Notes under the pieces: generated by a model | Databases searched by the model: none | Told to the model about the DNA's origin: nothing | The model's input: the letters and a program-made list of their open reading frames with translations, nothing else | In this document: piece after piece, positions 1-11,210 of the stretch | How the letters are laid out: each line of letters begins with the position of its first letter | Numbering within the stretch: position 1 is the first letter of the stretch | Translations under genes and position numbers: made by a program | Source: Schlegelella aquatica | Lineage (GTDB): Bacteria > Pseudomonadota > Gammaproteobacteria > Burkholderiales > Burkholderiaceae_C | Length of the DNA: 64,000 nt | NCBI RefSeq assembly: GCF_026013905.1 | Contig: NZ_CP110257.1 | Coordinates: forward strand, 1,426,001-1,490,000 | Direction: 5' to 3'

Positions 1-3000
1 GATGCGGTCCAGCTCCTCGTCGCCCATCGCCTCCGTCACGAAGTGCCCGAACTGCTCGTACAGGTGTAGGCCGTGATGGCGCACCAGGTAGTAGAACAGG
101 CTGACGTACTTCTGGCCCTCGTCCCAGGAAAGCCGCCACAGGGAGGCGCAATGGACGGCCTTGCACGGAGCCCCTCGAACGGCGAACGCCGTGTTGAGAC
201 GATCGACGAGGCGCTGTGTCCGATCGTTCAGGCGGCGATAGATCGAGCGGCCCTCCTCCTTGAGGCGCAGCAGCGTGGCCCGTGCCGCGGCGAGCGCGAG
301 CGGGTGGCGGACGAACGTGCCCGCGAAATAGGTCACGCCCGCTTCAGGATAGGAATCGTCTGCGTACTGCCAGTACCCGCCATCCAAGGCATCGAGCCAG
401 CGGGCGGCACCAGCGATGGCAGCGAGGGGAAGGCCCCCGCCGATCACCTTCCCGTAGGTGCAGATGTCTGCCCGTACTCCATAGAACTCCTGCGCGCCAC
501 CCGGCGCGACACGGAACCCGGTGACCACCTCGTCGAAGATCAGCGCGCAGCCTGCCTCGTCTGCGATGCGGCGCAACTGGTGTACGAACTCCCGGGGTTG
601 GAGCGTGGGGCACTTGTTCTGGATCGGCTCGATCATGATCGCGGCCAGTTCGTGCCCTCGCTCGTGCAGCACCCGCAGAGATTCCTGGCTGTCGTAGTCC
701 AGCACGAGGACGTTCTCCACCGCACTGGCAAGAATGCCGGGCGCTGCGGAAACCGAGCGAAGCTGCTTGGTGCCGCGAACGATCACCTCATCGAAGATGC
801 CGTGGTAGGAGTTGGTGAAGATGGCGATCGTCTTGCGCCCCGTCACCGTGCGAGCGATACGCATGGCGCCCATCACGGCCTCCGACCCGGTGTTGCAGAA
901 CGCGACGCGTTCTGCGCCGGTCAGCTCCGAGATGAGCTGGGCGACCTCAGCCGACAACGGGTGCTGAGGGCCCACCTCGATTCCGGCCTGGAGTTGGTCG
1001 ACCATCGCCTGCACGACACCGGCCGGTTGATAGCCGAGCAGGTTGGCGCCGAAGCACGACAGCAGGTCGATGTACTCGTTGCCGTCGATGTCCCAAAGCC
1101 GCGCCCCATGCGAGCGGTTGACGACGATGGGGTAGACGAGGTCTTTCCAGAGCGGATTGAACCCCGTGACCACCCGGGGATCCGCCATGAGGCGGCGGTG
1201 CTGCTGACTGAACGCCTTCGACTTCGCGGTCCTTGCGTTGTAGCGGGCAATGAAGTCTTCGAGCCACCTGCGCTGCGCAGGCGTCTCGTCGTGCCTGGCA
1301 TCCAAGGTGATGCGGGCCGCTGCCCCGAAGGGTTTCTCGATCAGGGCCGTGATCGAAGGCTGCTCGGACGATTCCTTCGGCGCGGACACCGGCTGGGCCG
1401 AAGGGGCAGGTGCGCTGCCGGGCATCGGTGCCTGTGCACGCGGCTGCGCCAGGGCCGCCGGGGCTGGCCCCTGGCCGGCCAGCAGAGCGAGCTGCTGAGA
1501 CATCAGCTGCATCTGTTGTTGGAGGAGCTGGTGTAGGGCATCGGTGCCGATGCCTGTCGGCGCTGGCGAGGGGATGGCTGCGTTCGCGTCGCCCGCAAGG
1601 CTCGGGGTCACAGCGGCTGTGCCTCTGTGGGGTGTGGGCGAGAGCAGGGGAACGGCCTCCGGGGTGTGCGGCGTCGGGCCGGGCTGGGTGGAGGGCCCGC
1701 TCGAGACCTCGGGGGGCTGAGCCGGGCTGGGCCGGAAGCGATCGGGAGGAAGTTGTCCGTCGAGGAACACCGCCAGCTTGGGGACGGTGTCGAGGTCTTC
1801 CATCAATCGGCGCATCCGCAGCTTGACGCCGAACACTCGCTCGATCTCGAGTGTGGCCTGGGTGAGCGACAGAGAGTCGAGCCCTTGATCCAGGAAGCAG
1901 GCGGTGCCGCCCATCTCCTCGGCGGGCACGCCCGAGACGTCGCTGAGAATGCGCTGGAGTTCCTGTTCGAGAAGAGGCAATCGGGTCATGGTCGGAGTGC
2001 TGTTGGCGCAGAGGGGCCCGCGCACGGTGGTGGTCGCCTGCATCGGAGCCGCGACAGGAGCGGCTGCAGCGTGGGGTGGGCCAGCGTCGCGCGTGGTCGG
2101 ACGCTTGAACCAATGGACTTCGCCTTCGAAGGGGTAGGTCGGCAAGGGAATCCGGCGCGCCGAACGCGGCACCGGCCAGGTGATGCCGACTCCGAGGCAC
2201 CACAGCTTCGCCAGCGCTTCGAGCGCATGAACGGTGGGGGCCGTGGTGTCCTGTGCACGGCCCAGCAGGGGCACGACCTGAGGCGCCTGGCCTTCGCGGC
2301 CCCGGTGTTGGCGTACGAGTGCGGCAAGAGCCTGTCCTGCTCCGACCTCCACGAACACGCACGGACCGCGAGCGAGCTCACTCTCGACAGCCGTGCTGAA
2401 TTGGACCGGCGCGCGGACCTGCCGTGCCCAATAGTCGGGGTTCACCGCCTCTTCGTCCGTCAGCAGCGCACCGCTGGCGCAGGAGTACAGCGGCAAGCGA
2501 GGCGCGCGCAGACGACACCGACCGAGCGCCTGCCTGACCGAGTCCAACGCGCCTTCCATCGAGGCGCTGTGGAAGGCATGAGACACCTTGAGGCGCGTGG
2601 CTCCGATCCCTTGCGCTTCGAGCTGCTGCGCCAAGTCCTCGACGGCGTCCAGGCTGCCGGCCAGCACCGTCAGCGCGGGGGCGTTGCGCGCGGCGATCTC
2701 CACACTGGAAGGCAGCATCGGCGCCAGGACGTCGGCAGGGGCGCGCACGGCGAGCATCGCGCCGCGCGGCTGGCCGAACATCGCCTCGCCTCGCGCGACC
2801 ACGGCGGCCACCGCCTCCTCCGTCGTCATGACGCCGGCCACGCAGGCCGCGGCGTACTCGCCGATGCTGTGGCCGATCATGCTCTGGGGCCGCACACCGA
2901 GCGAGTCGAGCCAGCAAGCCAGAGCGTAGGACATCGCAAAAAGCGCAGGTTGCGCGTACCGCGTTTCGGCCAGCAGCTCGGAGGCGGCGGCGTCGTCAGG

Positions 3001-6000
3001 GGGGCAGTGGACCAGCCAGGGGCGCAGATCCGTTCCGAGCAAGGGTGCCGACAACTCGCAACACCGGTCGAGCGCCTCCCGGAAGGCCGGCACCTGCTCG
3101 TACAGGCCGCGCGCCATGCCGGGATGCTGCGAGCCCTGTCCGGGAAAGAGAAAGACCACCCGAGGGCTGGGCAGGCAGGCGGTCGCGCTGCTCACGCCGC
3201 GCAAGGCACGCGCCGCCCCGAGCGCGTCGCTCGCCACCACCGCAGCGCGGTGGTTCATGGGCCGGCGGCCGAGGGTGAGCGTGGCCAGCACCTCCTGCAG
3301 TGCAACGTCGGGGTGACCCTCCAGATAGGCGGCGAGATCGCGTGCCCGCCGTAGCACCGCGGAAGGGGTGCGGGCCGACAAAGGCAGGATGACCGGTTCC
3401 TGCGGTTCGCGCCGGGCCACGGTTTCGCGCAAGGGGGCTTCCTCCAGCACCGCATGGGCGTTCGTTCCGCCCACGCCGAACGAACTCACCGCCGCTCGTC
3501 GGGGCACCGCGGAGCGAGGCCAAGGTGTGTTGAGCGCGGCGACCTCGAACGGTGTGGACGAGAAATCGATCTGGGGATTGGGACGGCGGAAGTGCAGCGT
3601 GGCGGGAATGACCTCGTGGTGGAGCGACAGCGCGGTCTTGATCAGTCCGAGCACGCCGGCGGCTGCGATCGTGTGACCGAGGTTGCTCTTCAACGAGCCG
3701 ATGAGGCAGAACTGCTTGTCCGCGGTGTCGGCCCCCCAGGCCTGCGTCAGTGCGGCGATCTCGATGGGGTCGCCCAACGCGGTGCCCGTGCCGTGCGCTT
3801 CCACGTAGCCGATGCTGCGGGCGTTGAGCTGTGCGTGCTCCAGCGCCATGCGGATCGCGCCGGCCTGGCCGGTCACGCTGGGCGCGGTGAAGCTCGCCTT
3901 GTCGCCCCCGTCGTTGTTCAGACCCACCCCGCGTATGACAGCGTAGATGGTGTCGCCCTCGGCGACGGCGTCTTCGAGGCGTTTGAGCACCACCATGCCT
4001 GCGCCGCTCGCGAACACCGTGCCGCTCGCGTTCGCATCGAACGGGCGACAGTGCCCGTCGGCGGATTCCATCCCCCCTTCGACGTGGAGATAGCCCGCTT
4101 CCTGGGGCACCAGGACCGTCGCTCCGCCGGCCAGCGCGACATCGCACTGTCCGCTGGCCAGCGCGTGCCAGGCCTGCACCACCGCCACCAGGCCCGTGGA
4201 GCAGGCGGTGTGCACGCTGACGGCCGGCCCCCTCAAGTTGAGGCGGTGGGCGATGCGCGTGGCCACGTAGTCCTTCTCGCTGGCCAGCATGGAGGCGAAG
4301 TCGCCCAGCTGTTGGACGAGTTCGGGACGCTCCTCTTTGAGTGCGGCGATGTAGCTGTTGTTGGCGACGCCCGCATAGACCCCGATGCGCGCATCGCTGG
4401 CAGACGGATCGATCGAGGCGTGCTCCAGTGCAGCCCAAGCCAGTTCGAGCAGCAGCCTCTGCTGAGGGTCGAGGACGACGGCTTCTCTCGCCGACACGCC
4501 GAAGAAGGCCGCATCGAATCGACCCGGATCCTCGATCACCCCTCGGGCCGGCACGAAGTTCGTCCGCAACCGCATCTCGGCGGGAACGCTGGGGTCGATC
4601 TCCTCGGGCGCGAAGTGCCGGATTCCTTCTCTTCCTGCCAGCAGGTTCTTCCAGAACTCATCGACGTCGCAGGCACCGGCGGTGCGCACCGCCATGCCGA
4701 CGATGGCGATTCCGGCGGTGGCGCGGGGGGAGCGTCCTGTTCCGCGGTCGGTGCGGGGATCGGTCTTGTTCGACAGCAGCGACTCCAGGCCGCGCATCGT
4801 CGGTCGGTCGTATACGTCGGCGACCCCAATGCCGCGAATGCCTGCTTCTTTCAAACGCGCAACGAAGCGAAGTACGAGCAGCGACTTGGCACCGAGCTCG
4901 AAGAGATTCGCATCGGCCGGCAGTTCCTTCAGCCCGAGCAGCTCCTTCCAGACCGAGGCGGCAAAGGCGGCGGCATCCTCTGAGCTCGGCGAGGCACCAG
5001 CAGGTCCGGGCAATGGCAGCCGCTTCCTGTCGATCTTGCCGCTGGGGGTCGTCGGCAACCGGTCGAGCACGACGTACCGAACGGGCACCATGTACTCGGG
5101 CAGCCTCTCGCGCAGGAAGGAGCGCAGCTCGGAATCGATCGTGCTTGTGGGCAGATCGTGTTCAGGCTTGAGCACGAGGTGCGCGACCAGTTGCTTGCCG
5201 ACGCCCGGAATGTCGGGCGCGGTGACGACGGCCTCTCGGACGCCCGGATGCGCCATGAGCGCGATCTCGGTTTCCCCAGGCTCGATGCGGAAGCCATCGA
5301 CCTTCAGTTGCTGGTCGGTGCGGCCGAGGTAGATGTAGCCGTCCTGCCCACCCCGGCGGCGCACGAGATCCCCCGTGGTGTACCAGACGCCCGGCAATCC
5401 AGGTATGTCATCGCGGAAGCGCTCTCGGCTCAGGTCCTCGCGTCCCAGATAGCCGTGGGCCAAGGCCTGCCCGCCGAGCAGCAGTTCTCCGATGTCGTCG
5501 CCGGTCGGTGCGCCGCTGTCCGGGTCGCGCAACGCCAACCGCACATGGGGCAGCGGCGAGCCGATCGGCGGTATGTCGGGCCAGCCCTCCGCGGGCCCGC
5601 TGAGCTCGTAGGCCGTGACCACGTGGCTCTCGGTGGGGCCATAGTGGTTGTGCAGCACCGCCCCCGGCAGTTGTCGGAACAAGGCCCGGATCACCGGGGT
5701 GATCTGCAACTGTTCCCCGGCGCTGATCACGTCCTGCAGCGAAAGGGCAGGGGACGATCCTGCCTCGCCGGCGATCATCTGCAGCGCCACGTAGGGCAGG
5801 AAGATCCGCTCGACCTTGTGCCTGCGCAGTGCGGCCACGAGCAGAGCCGGATCGAGGCGATGCGTTTCCTCGAGCAGGACGAGCGTTCCTCCGCACGCGA
5901 TGGTCGAGTAGATCTCCTGAAAGTGGACGTCGAAAGACAGGGGCGCGAACTGCAGCGTGACGGCCGCTCGACCGAGACGCGGGTGCGAGGCATGCCACGC

Positions 6001-6561
6001 GATCAGGTGGCGCAGCGGCACAGACCCCATCGCGACGCCCTTGGGCTTGCCGGTGGACCCCGAGGTGAACAGCACGTAGGTGAGATCCGAGGCGGCTGCG
6101 TACGGGCGCGGGCCCGTTCCGGAAGCCGCGGGGTCGAGGCGACCGTCCTCGGGTCGCAGGCCCGCCTCGTAGAGAACATCCAACTGGGCCGGGTCGCCCA
6201 GCACGAGCCGGGGGGACGCTTCCGCGAGCATGGCTTGCAGACGCTCGGCCGGGTAGGCGAGGTCCAGCGGCACGTAGGCCGCCCCCGCGCGCACCGTCGC
6301 CAGGATGTCGACGATCGTGCGCAGGCTGCGGGTGGCCGCGATGCCCACCCGGTCGCCGGGAACGATGCCGCAAGACCGAAGCTGCGAGAGCCGCTCTTGG
6401 ACGAGCTTGGACAACTCGCGGTACGTGCATTGCTCTGTCGCCCACTGCACCGCCACCCGCTCGGGCCATTCCAGGCAAGCGCGTTCGAGCCAGTGATCGA
6501 GCAAGGGTGGAGGACGGTGGTCCTGCATGTCGCATCCTTCCTCGAGGCGTGGCTGGTTCAT
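1..6561 (-). CDS. Hybrid NRPS/PKS with aminotransferase domain (A-PCP-KS-AT-ACP-AMT), 3' part missing
   Basis: This is one open frame running off the left edge (2187 residues visible), checked in frame at every domain core. An adenylation domain (about 20-520) has 'FTSGSTGKPKGV' and 'TPSGKIDR'. Its pocket residues read D-V-Q-F-I-A-H-V-V-K, close to the known proline code. A peptidyl carrier follows (Ser561 in 'ELGAKSLL'), then a ketosynthase (617-1044; Cys787 in 'HTACSTGL', 'HGTGTALGDP'). The acyltransferase (about 1135-1480; Ser1232 in 'GHSIGEY') has 'HAFH', the malonyl signature. An ACP (Ser1563 in 'QGLDSLSL') and a Pro/Ala/Gln-rich linker lead to a class III PLP aminotransferase (from 1747; Lys2038 in 'TYGKVIGGG'). 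The layout resembles iturin/mycosubtilin and McyE-type synthases that make beta-amino units. Inferred product: a prolyl starter, one malonyl extension, then beta-amination. The start is ATG 6561 (GGAG); an in-frame ATG at 6528 has a better ribosome site (GGAAGGA). Confidence 0.93.
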   Translation of the reverse strand, partial: MNQPRLEEGCDMQDHRPPPLLDHWLERACLEWPERVAVQWATEQCTYRELSKLVQERLSQLRSCGIVPGDRVGIAATRSLRTIVDILATVRAGAAYVPLDLAYPAERLQAMLAEASPRLVLGDPAQLDVLYEAGLRPEDGRLDPAASGTGPRPYAAASDLTYVLFTSGSTGKPKGVAMGSVPLRHLIAWHASHPRLGRAAVTLQFAPLSFDVHFQEIYSTIACGGTLVLLEETHRLDPALLVAALRRHKVERIFLPYVALQMIAGEAGSSPALSLQDVISAGEQLQITPVIRALFRQLPGAVLHNHYGPTESHVVTAYELSGPAEGWPDIPPIGSPLPHVRLALRDPDSGAPTGDDIGELLLGGQALAHGYLGREDLSRERFRDDIPGLPGVWYTTGDLVRRRGGQDGYIYLGRTDQQLKVDGFRIEPGETEIALMAHPGVREAVVTAPDIPGVGKQLVAHLVLKPEHDLPTSTIDSELRSFLRERLPEYMVPVRYVVLDRLPTTPSGKIDRKRLPLPGPAGASPSSEDAAAFAASVWKELLGLKELPADANLFELGAKSLLVLRFVARLKEAGIRGIGVADVYDRPTMRGLESLLSNKTDPRTDRGTGRSPRATAGIAIVGMAVRTAGACDVDEFWKNLLAGREGIRHFAPEEIDPSVPAEMRLRTNFVPARGVIEDPGRFDAAFFGVSAREAVVLDPQQRLLLELAWAALEHASIDPSASDARIGVYAGVANNSYIAALKEERPELVQQLGDFASMLASEKDYVATRIAHRLNLRGPAVSVHTACSTGLVAVVQAWHALASGQCDVALAGGATVLVPQEAGYLHVEGGMESADGHCRPFDANASGTVFASGAGMVVLKRLEDAVAEGDTIYAVIRGVGLNNDGGDKASFTAPSVTGQAGAIRMALEHAQLNARSIGYVEAHGTGTALGDPIEIAALTQAWGADTADKQFCLIGSLKSNLGHTIAAAGVLGLIKTALSLHHEVIPATLHFRRPNPQIDFSSTPFEVAALNTPWPRSAVPRRAAVSSFGVGGTNAHAVLEEAPLRETVARREPQEPVILPLSARTPSAVLRRARDLAAYLEGHPDVALQEVLATLTLGRRPMNHRAAVVASDALGAARALRGVSSATACLPSPRVVFLFPGQGSQHPGMARGLYEQVPAFREALDRCCELSAPLLGTDLRPWLVHCPPDDAAASELLAETRYAQPALFAMSYALACWLDSLGVRPQSMIGHSIGEYAAACVAGVMTTEEAVAAVVARGEAMFGQPRGAMLAVRAPADVLAPMLPSSVEIAARNAPALTVLAGSLDAVEDLAQQLEAQGIGATRLKVSHAFHSASMEGALDSVRQALGRCRLRAPRLPLYSCASGALLTDEEAVNPDYWARQVRAPVQFSTAVESELARGPCVFVEVGAGQALAALVRQHRGREGQAPQVVPLLGRAQDTTAPTVHALEALAKLWCLGVGITWPVPRSARRIPLPTYPFEGEVHWFKRPTTRDAGPPHAAAAPVAAPMQATTTVRGPLCANSTPTMTRLPLLEQELQRILSDVSGVPAEEMGGTACFLDQGLDSLSLTQATLEIERVFGVKLRMRRLMEDLDTVPKLAVFLDGQLPPDRFRPSPAQPPEVSSGPSTQPGPTPHTPEAVPLLSPTPHRGTAAVTPSLAGDANAAIPSPAPTGIGTDALHQLLQQQMQLMSQQLALLAGQGPAPAALAQPRAQAPMPGSAPAPSAQPVSAPKESSEQPSITALIEKPFGAAARITLDARHDETPAQRRWLEDFIARYNARTAKSKAFSQQHRRLMADPRVVTGFNPLWKDLVYPIVVNRSHGARLWDIDGNEYIDLLSCFGANLLGYQPAGVVQAMVDQLQAGIEVGPQHPLSAEVAQLISELTGAERVAFCNTGSEAVMGAMRIARTVTGRKTIAIFTNSYHGIFDEVIVRGTKQLRSVSAAPGILASAVENVLVLDYDSQESLRVLHERGHELAAIMIEPIQNKCPTLQPREFVHQLRRIADEAGCALIFDEVVTGFRVAPGGAQEFYGVRADICTYGKVIGGGLPLAAIAGAARWLDALDGGYWQYADDSYPEAGVTYFAGTFVRHPLALAAARATLLRLKEEGRSIYRRLNDRTQRLVDRLNTAFAVRGAPCKAVHCASLWRLSWDEGQKYVSLFYYLVRHHGLHLYEQFGHFVTEAMGDEELDRI

Positions 6562-6753
6562 GGCGGCTCCGTTCAGGCGATGCGGCAGGCAGTGGCTCGA
6601 AACCGCTTCCGCGGCGCGGTGCCCAGCAGCGCGAGTTCGAGTGGTCGAGCGATTATGCGAGGGGGGGCATTCCTCTTGGCCCCTCAAATGAGTGAGGGGG
6701 GCGCCCCCTGAATGGGTGCTTGGAGCGACGGCCGAGGCGGGGATACTGCGTGC
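6562..6753. promoter_or_regulatory. Divergent intergenic region with a 12-bp palindrome
   Basis: This short region separates the minus-strand synthetase gene from the plus-strand SGNH hydrolase and must carry both promoters. A perfect 12-bp GC palindrome (GGGGGCGCCCCC) lies at 6697-6708. No convincing -35/-10 pair stands out. The palindrome could be an operator or a chance result of high GC. Confidence 0.3.
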
Positions 6754-7893
6754 ATGAGCGAACGGTGGACGGGCGAGCGCTTGCGCGTCGGCGGGCTCGC
6801 GGGAGCAGCGCTCCTCGCTTTGACCCTGGCCCTGTTGGCAGTGCTGGCGGTCGGCTCTGGCGGAAGCGGCGTGCGGTGGCAGCAGCCCGGAGCGGGTGCG
6901 ACACCGCTGGCTGTGCTCGGCGATTCGGACAGCCACTCTTACGGCGACAGCTTGTCGTTCCCGCGCGATTCGGACCTTCGCGGGGGCCGGTACCGCGCCT
7001 CGTCCTTGCAGTGGACCGAAGCGGTGAGCCGCCTCAGGCCCGGCCACCTCGATCTCGGCCCGTGGGGCGTGTGGGGCGTGCCGGTGCCGATCGGCCGGGC
7101 GGCGCGGTGGCTCGGCCTCAGTCTGCGACAGCCGCGCAAGGAAGACTACCTGCACAACTTCGCCTATGCCGGCGCCGGCTGCGACGACCTCACGCGAGGG
7201 GGAGGTCGGCAGACCCAGCACCTTCTTGATCTGCTCGCCTCCGACCGAGAGCGCTGGTCGCGCGGCGTCGTCGTGGTTCGCATCGGCATCAATGACCTCG
7301 GCACGCGCGAGGCCCTCGATGCCTTTGCCAGCGATCCCGTCGGCTCGCGTTCTGACGCGGTGGTCGAGGCGTGCTTGCGGCACATCGAGGAGGCGGTGGG
7401 CCTCGTGCGGTCCCGGCACCCGCAGGTTCGGTTGGTCCTGGTGGGGATTTTCAACAACGCGCACTGGGCCCGCTTCTCCGATCGCTGGCAGGACCCGGTG
7501 GCTCAAGAGCGGATCGCCCGGGCCCTCGACCGTTTCGACCACGGCCTGCAGGCGATGACGCTTCGTTTCGGCCCCGCGGTGTTCTTCGACGAGCGCTCCT
7601 GGTTCGCGGCGCGCTGGGGTGGGCGCGACGGTGCCGGAGCGCCCGCCTACCGGGCGGTGGCGCTGGGACCTGGGCTGCGTGTGGCGAACACCTCCGGCGA
7701 CGAGCCGTCCAACGCGGTGCTGGCCGACGGACACGCGGGTACGGCGTGGAACGCGATGTGGGCCGCTTCGCTGATCGATCTGTTGAACGGCACGTGGCAG
7801 CTTCGCGTTCCCGCGGTGCCACCTGACGAGATCGTGCGGCTCGTGCGCGCGGTCACATCCGGTGAGCCTCGGGGAGCCGGGCAGAACCCGTGA
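6754..7893 (+). CDS. Membrane-anchored SGNH/GDSL-family hydrolase
   Basis: A 379-residue protein with one hydrophobic segment (about residues 14-36), so it is probably a signal anchor facing the periplasm. The SGNH blocks are visible: block I 'VLGDSDSHSYGD' with the likely nucleophilic serine, block III 'RIGINDLG', and a C-terminal Asp-X-His ('LADGHAG'). These proteins are usually esterases or O-acetyl esterases acting on polysaccharides or lipids. The substrate cannot be read from sequence. The gene precedes two nucleotide-sugar genes, which makes a role in polysaccharide decoration plausible. An earlier in-frame ATG at 6712 would add 14 residues. The later start gives a normal n-region of a signal anchor; neither has a strong ribosome site. 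Confidence 0.8.
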   Translation: MSERWTGERLRVGGLAGAALLALTLALLAVLAVGSGGSGVRWQQPGAGATPLAVLGDSDSHSYGDSLSFPRDSDLRGGRYRASSLQWTEAVSRLRPGHLDLGPWGVWGVPVPIGRAARWLGLSLRQPRKEDYLHNFAYAGAGCDDLTRGGGRQTQHLLDLLASDRERWSRGVVVVRIGINDLGTREALDAFASDPVGSRSDAVVEACLRHIEEAVGLVRSRHPQVRLVLVGIFNNAHWARFSDRWQDPVAQERIARALDRFDHGLQAMTLRFGPAVFFDERSWFAARWGGRDGAGAPAYRAVALGPGLRVANTSGDEPSNAVLADGHAGTAWNAMWAASLIDLLNGTWQLRVPAVPPDEIVRLVRAVTSGEPRGAGQNP

Positions 7894-7968
7894 ATCGGGG
7901 ATTGGCGTCGCTCCATCGCTCTGTGACCATGCCCTCCGATGCGGTCGGACCGCGGCCATGGAGAAGCG

Positions 7969-9245
<1,277 letters not shown>

Positions 9246-9249
<4 letters not shown>

Positions 9250-10280
9250 GCCTGGACGAAATCACCGTGGTGCTGAGGGTCCGCCCCCGTCGATGGCTGC
9301 TGACGGGAAGCGCGGGCTTCATCGGGTCGCACCTGCTGGAGGTCTTGCTGCGTCACGGTCAGACCGTGACCAGCCTCGACAACTTCTCCACCGGCCACCG
9401 GGCCAATCTGGAGGAAGTGCGCGAGGCGGTCGGTGAAGAAGCATGGAGCCGCCACACCTTCATCGAAGGCGACATCGCCGACCCCGAGGTGTGCCGGCAC
9501 GCCTGCGAAGGGGCCTCGATCGTGCTCCATCAGGCGGCGCTCGGCTCGGTGCCGCGCTCGATCAAGGACCCCCTGGCCACGCATCGTTCCAATGCCACGG
9601 GTTTCGTGAATCTGCTGGCAGCCGCCTGCGAGGCGAACGTCCGGCGCTTCGTCTATGCCGCCTCCAGTTCGACCTACGGCGACTCCCTCACGCTGCCCAA
9701 GGTGGAGGACAGGATCGGCCGCCCGCTGTCGCCCTATGCGGTGACCAAGTACCTCAACGAGCTCTACGCCGAGGTGTTCTCGCGCTGCTATGGCATCGAG
9801 ACGATCGGGCTGCGGTACTTCAACGTCTTCGGCCCGCGGCAGGACCCGAACGGCGCCTACGCGGCCGTGATCCCCCGCTGGGTGGCGGAGATGCTGTCGA
9901 ACAAGCGCAGCGTCATCAATGGCGACGGCGAGACCTCGCGGGACTTCTGCTTCGTCGCCAACGCCGTGCAGGCGAACCTGCGCGCCGCGCTGACCGACAA
10001 CCCGCAGGCCGTCAATCAGGTCTACAACGTCGCTGTCGGCGAGCGGACGACGCTCAACCAGTTGCACGAGTTGATCGCCGGGGCCCTGGGAGGCGTTCGC
10101 TCCGACCTTCGCATACGCCCGCCCGAGTACGCCGACTTCCGCCCGGGCGACGTGCGCCATTCGCTGGCCGACATCGGCAAGGCCCGTCGCCTGCTCGGCT
10201 ATGCACCCACGCACACCGTTCAACAGGGCTTGCGTGAGGCGATCGGCTGGTACGTCTCCAAAGCCGCAGTGCCGGCATAG
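9246..10280 (+). CDS. tviC: UDP-N-acetylhexosamine(uronate) 4-epimerase, TviC/WbpP-like
   Basis: A 344-residue short-chain dehydrogenase/reductase-type NDP-sugar epimerase. The N-terminus has the glycine motif '[12 protein letters not shown]' after a short extension typical of WbpP/TviC. The catalytic Ser/Tyr/Lys set appears as 'AASSSTYGD' and '[11 protein letters not shown]'. The family interconverts UDP-GlcNAc and UDP-GalNAc, or the corresponding uronic acids. ATG 9246 overlaps the stop of the dehydrogenase gene, which implies translational coupling. The length matches WbpP (about 341). No glycosyltransferase or polymerase genes are next to it in this window, so the acceptor glycan is unknown. 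Confidence 0.92.
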
Positions 10281-10369
10281 CGAAGGGTACGATCCGGTGC
10301 CGTGCCCGCGCGGCGCCCTGCGTGCAACCCGCAACGGGCACCGGCGATCAGTTGCCGCAGAATCCCGTC

Positions 10370-11203
10370 ATGCAGTACGTGACCAGCCGACTGGGCACCA
10401 CCGCGCTGGTGCTCGATTCGCCGCACAGCGGCACATGGTATCCCGAGGACTTCGGCCATGCCTGCGACCTGGCGGTCCTGCGCATGGCGGAGGACACCCA
10501 TGTCGAAAAGCTCTACGCCTTCGCCTCGGAGCTCGGTGTGTCCTGGGTCGAGGCGCACTTTCCGCGCAGCTACGTGGATGTGAACCGGGCGCTGGAGGAG
10601 TTCGACACGGAGCTGATCGAAGGAGCGTGGCCTCATCCGGTTTCCCAGGGCAGCAAGGTGCGGCTCGGCAAGGGGCTGGTCTGGCGATGCACGGACGACG
10701 GCACCCCCATCTATGGCCGTCGCCTGTCGGTGGAGGAGGTCCTGCGGCGCATCGAGCGCTGCTGGTACCCCTACCATGAGGCGGTGCGAACGGCTCTCGA
10801 CGCGGCGTACGACCGTCATGGCTACTGCGTGCATCTCAACTGCCATTCCATGCCCTCGGTCGCAGCCGAGTACGCCACGGAGTTCCCGGGTGAGAGGCAT
10901 CCAGATGTCGTGCTCGGCGACCGCGACGGCACCACGGCGGCCTCGGCGCTCACCGCATCGATTGCGCAGTTCCTGTCGTCGCGCGGGTACGAGGTCGCGG
11001 TCAACCACCCTTACAAGGGCGTCGAGCTCGTGCGCCGGTACGGCCGGCCCTCGGAGCACCGGCATTCCATCCAGATCGAGGTGAACCGGCGGCTCTACAT
11101 GGACGAGGGCACGCTCGAACTGCACGAAGGCTTCGAGCGCCTGCAACGCGACTTGCGCGCGCTGATCGAACACCTGCTGGGCTTCGACCCGCGGCGCATC
11201 TGA
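10370..11203 (+). CDS. N-formylglutamate amidohydrolase family protein
   Basis: A 277-residue protein of the N-formylglutamate amidohydrolase (HutG-type) family. Characteristic segments are '[11 protein letters not shown]', '[10 protein letters not shown]', 'HLNCHSMPS' and a C-terminal '[11 protein letters not shown]'. These supply acidic residues and histidines typical of this zinc amidohydrolase fold. The family reaction is N-formyl-L-glutamate to glutamate plus formate in histidine degradation. No hut genes are adjacent, so a related amidase role is possible. ATG 10370 was chosen; an in-frame GTG at 10322 would add 16 residues of unconvincing sequence. It lies 7 bp upstream of the following oxidoreductase gene and is probably cotranscribed with it. 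Confidence 0.87.
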   Translation: MQYVTSRLGTTALVLDSPHSGTWYPEDFGHACDLAVLRMAEDTHVEKLYAFASELGVSWVEAHFPRSYVDVNRALEEFDTELIEGAWPHPVSQGSKVRLGKGLVWRCTDDGTPIYGRRLSVEEVLRRIERCWYPYHEAVRTALDAAYDRHGYCVHLNCHSMPSVAAEYATEFPGERHPDVVLGDRDGTTAASALTASIAQFLSSRGYEVAVNHPYKGVELVRRYGRPSEHRHSIQIEVNRRLYMDEGTLELHEGFERLQRDLRALIEHLLGFDPRRI

Positions 11204-11210
11204 GGGGGCG

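Noticed and set aside
1-6561. A direct McyE (microcystin) or iturin orthologue
   Set aside because: No C-methyltransferase as in McyE, and an amino-acid-type A domain with a proline-like code instead of an acyl-CoA ligase loading domain.
73-6711. Several long open frames on the plus strand (73-1536, 1627-3354, 3454-4983, 5158-6711)
   Set aside because: They lie opposite the NRPS/PKS gene, are Arg/His/Gly-rich without recognisable domains and result from high third-position GC. The minus-strand frame carries all conserved motifs.
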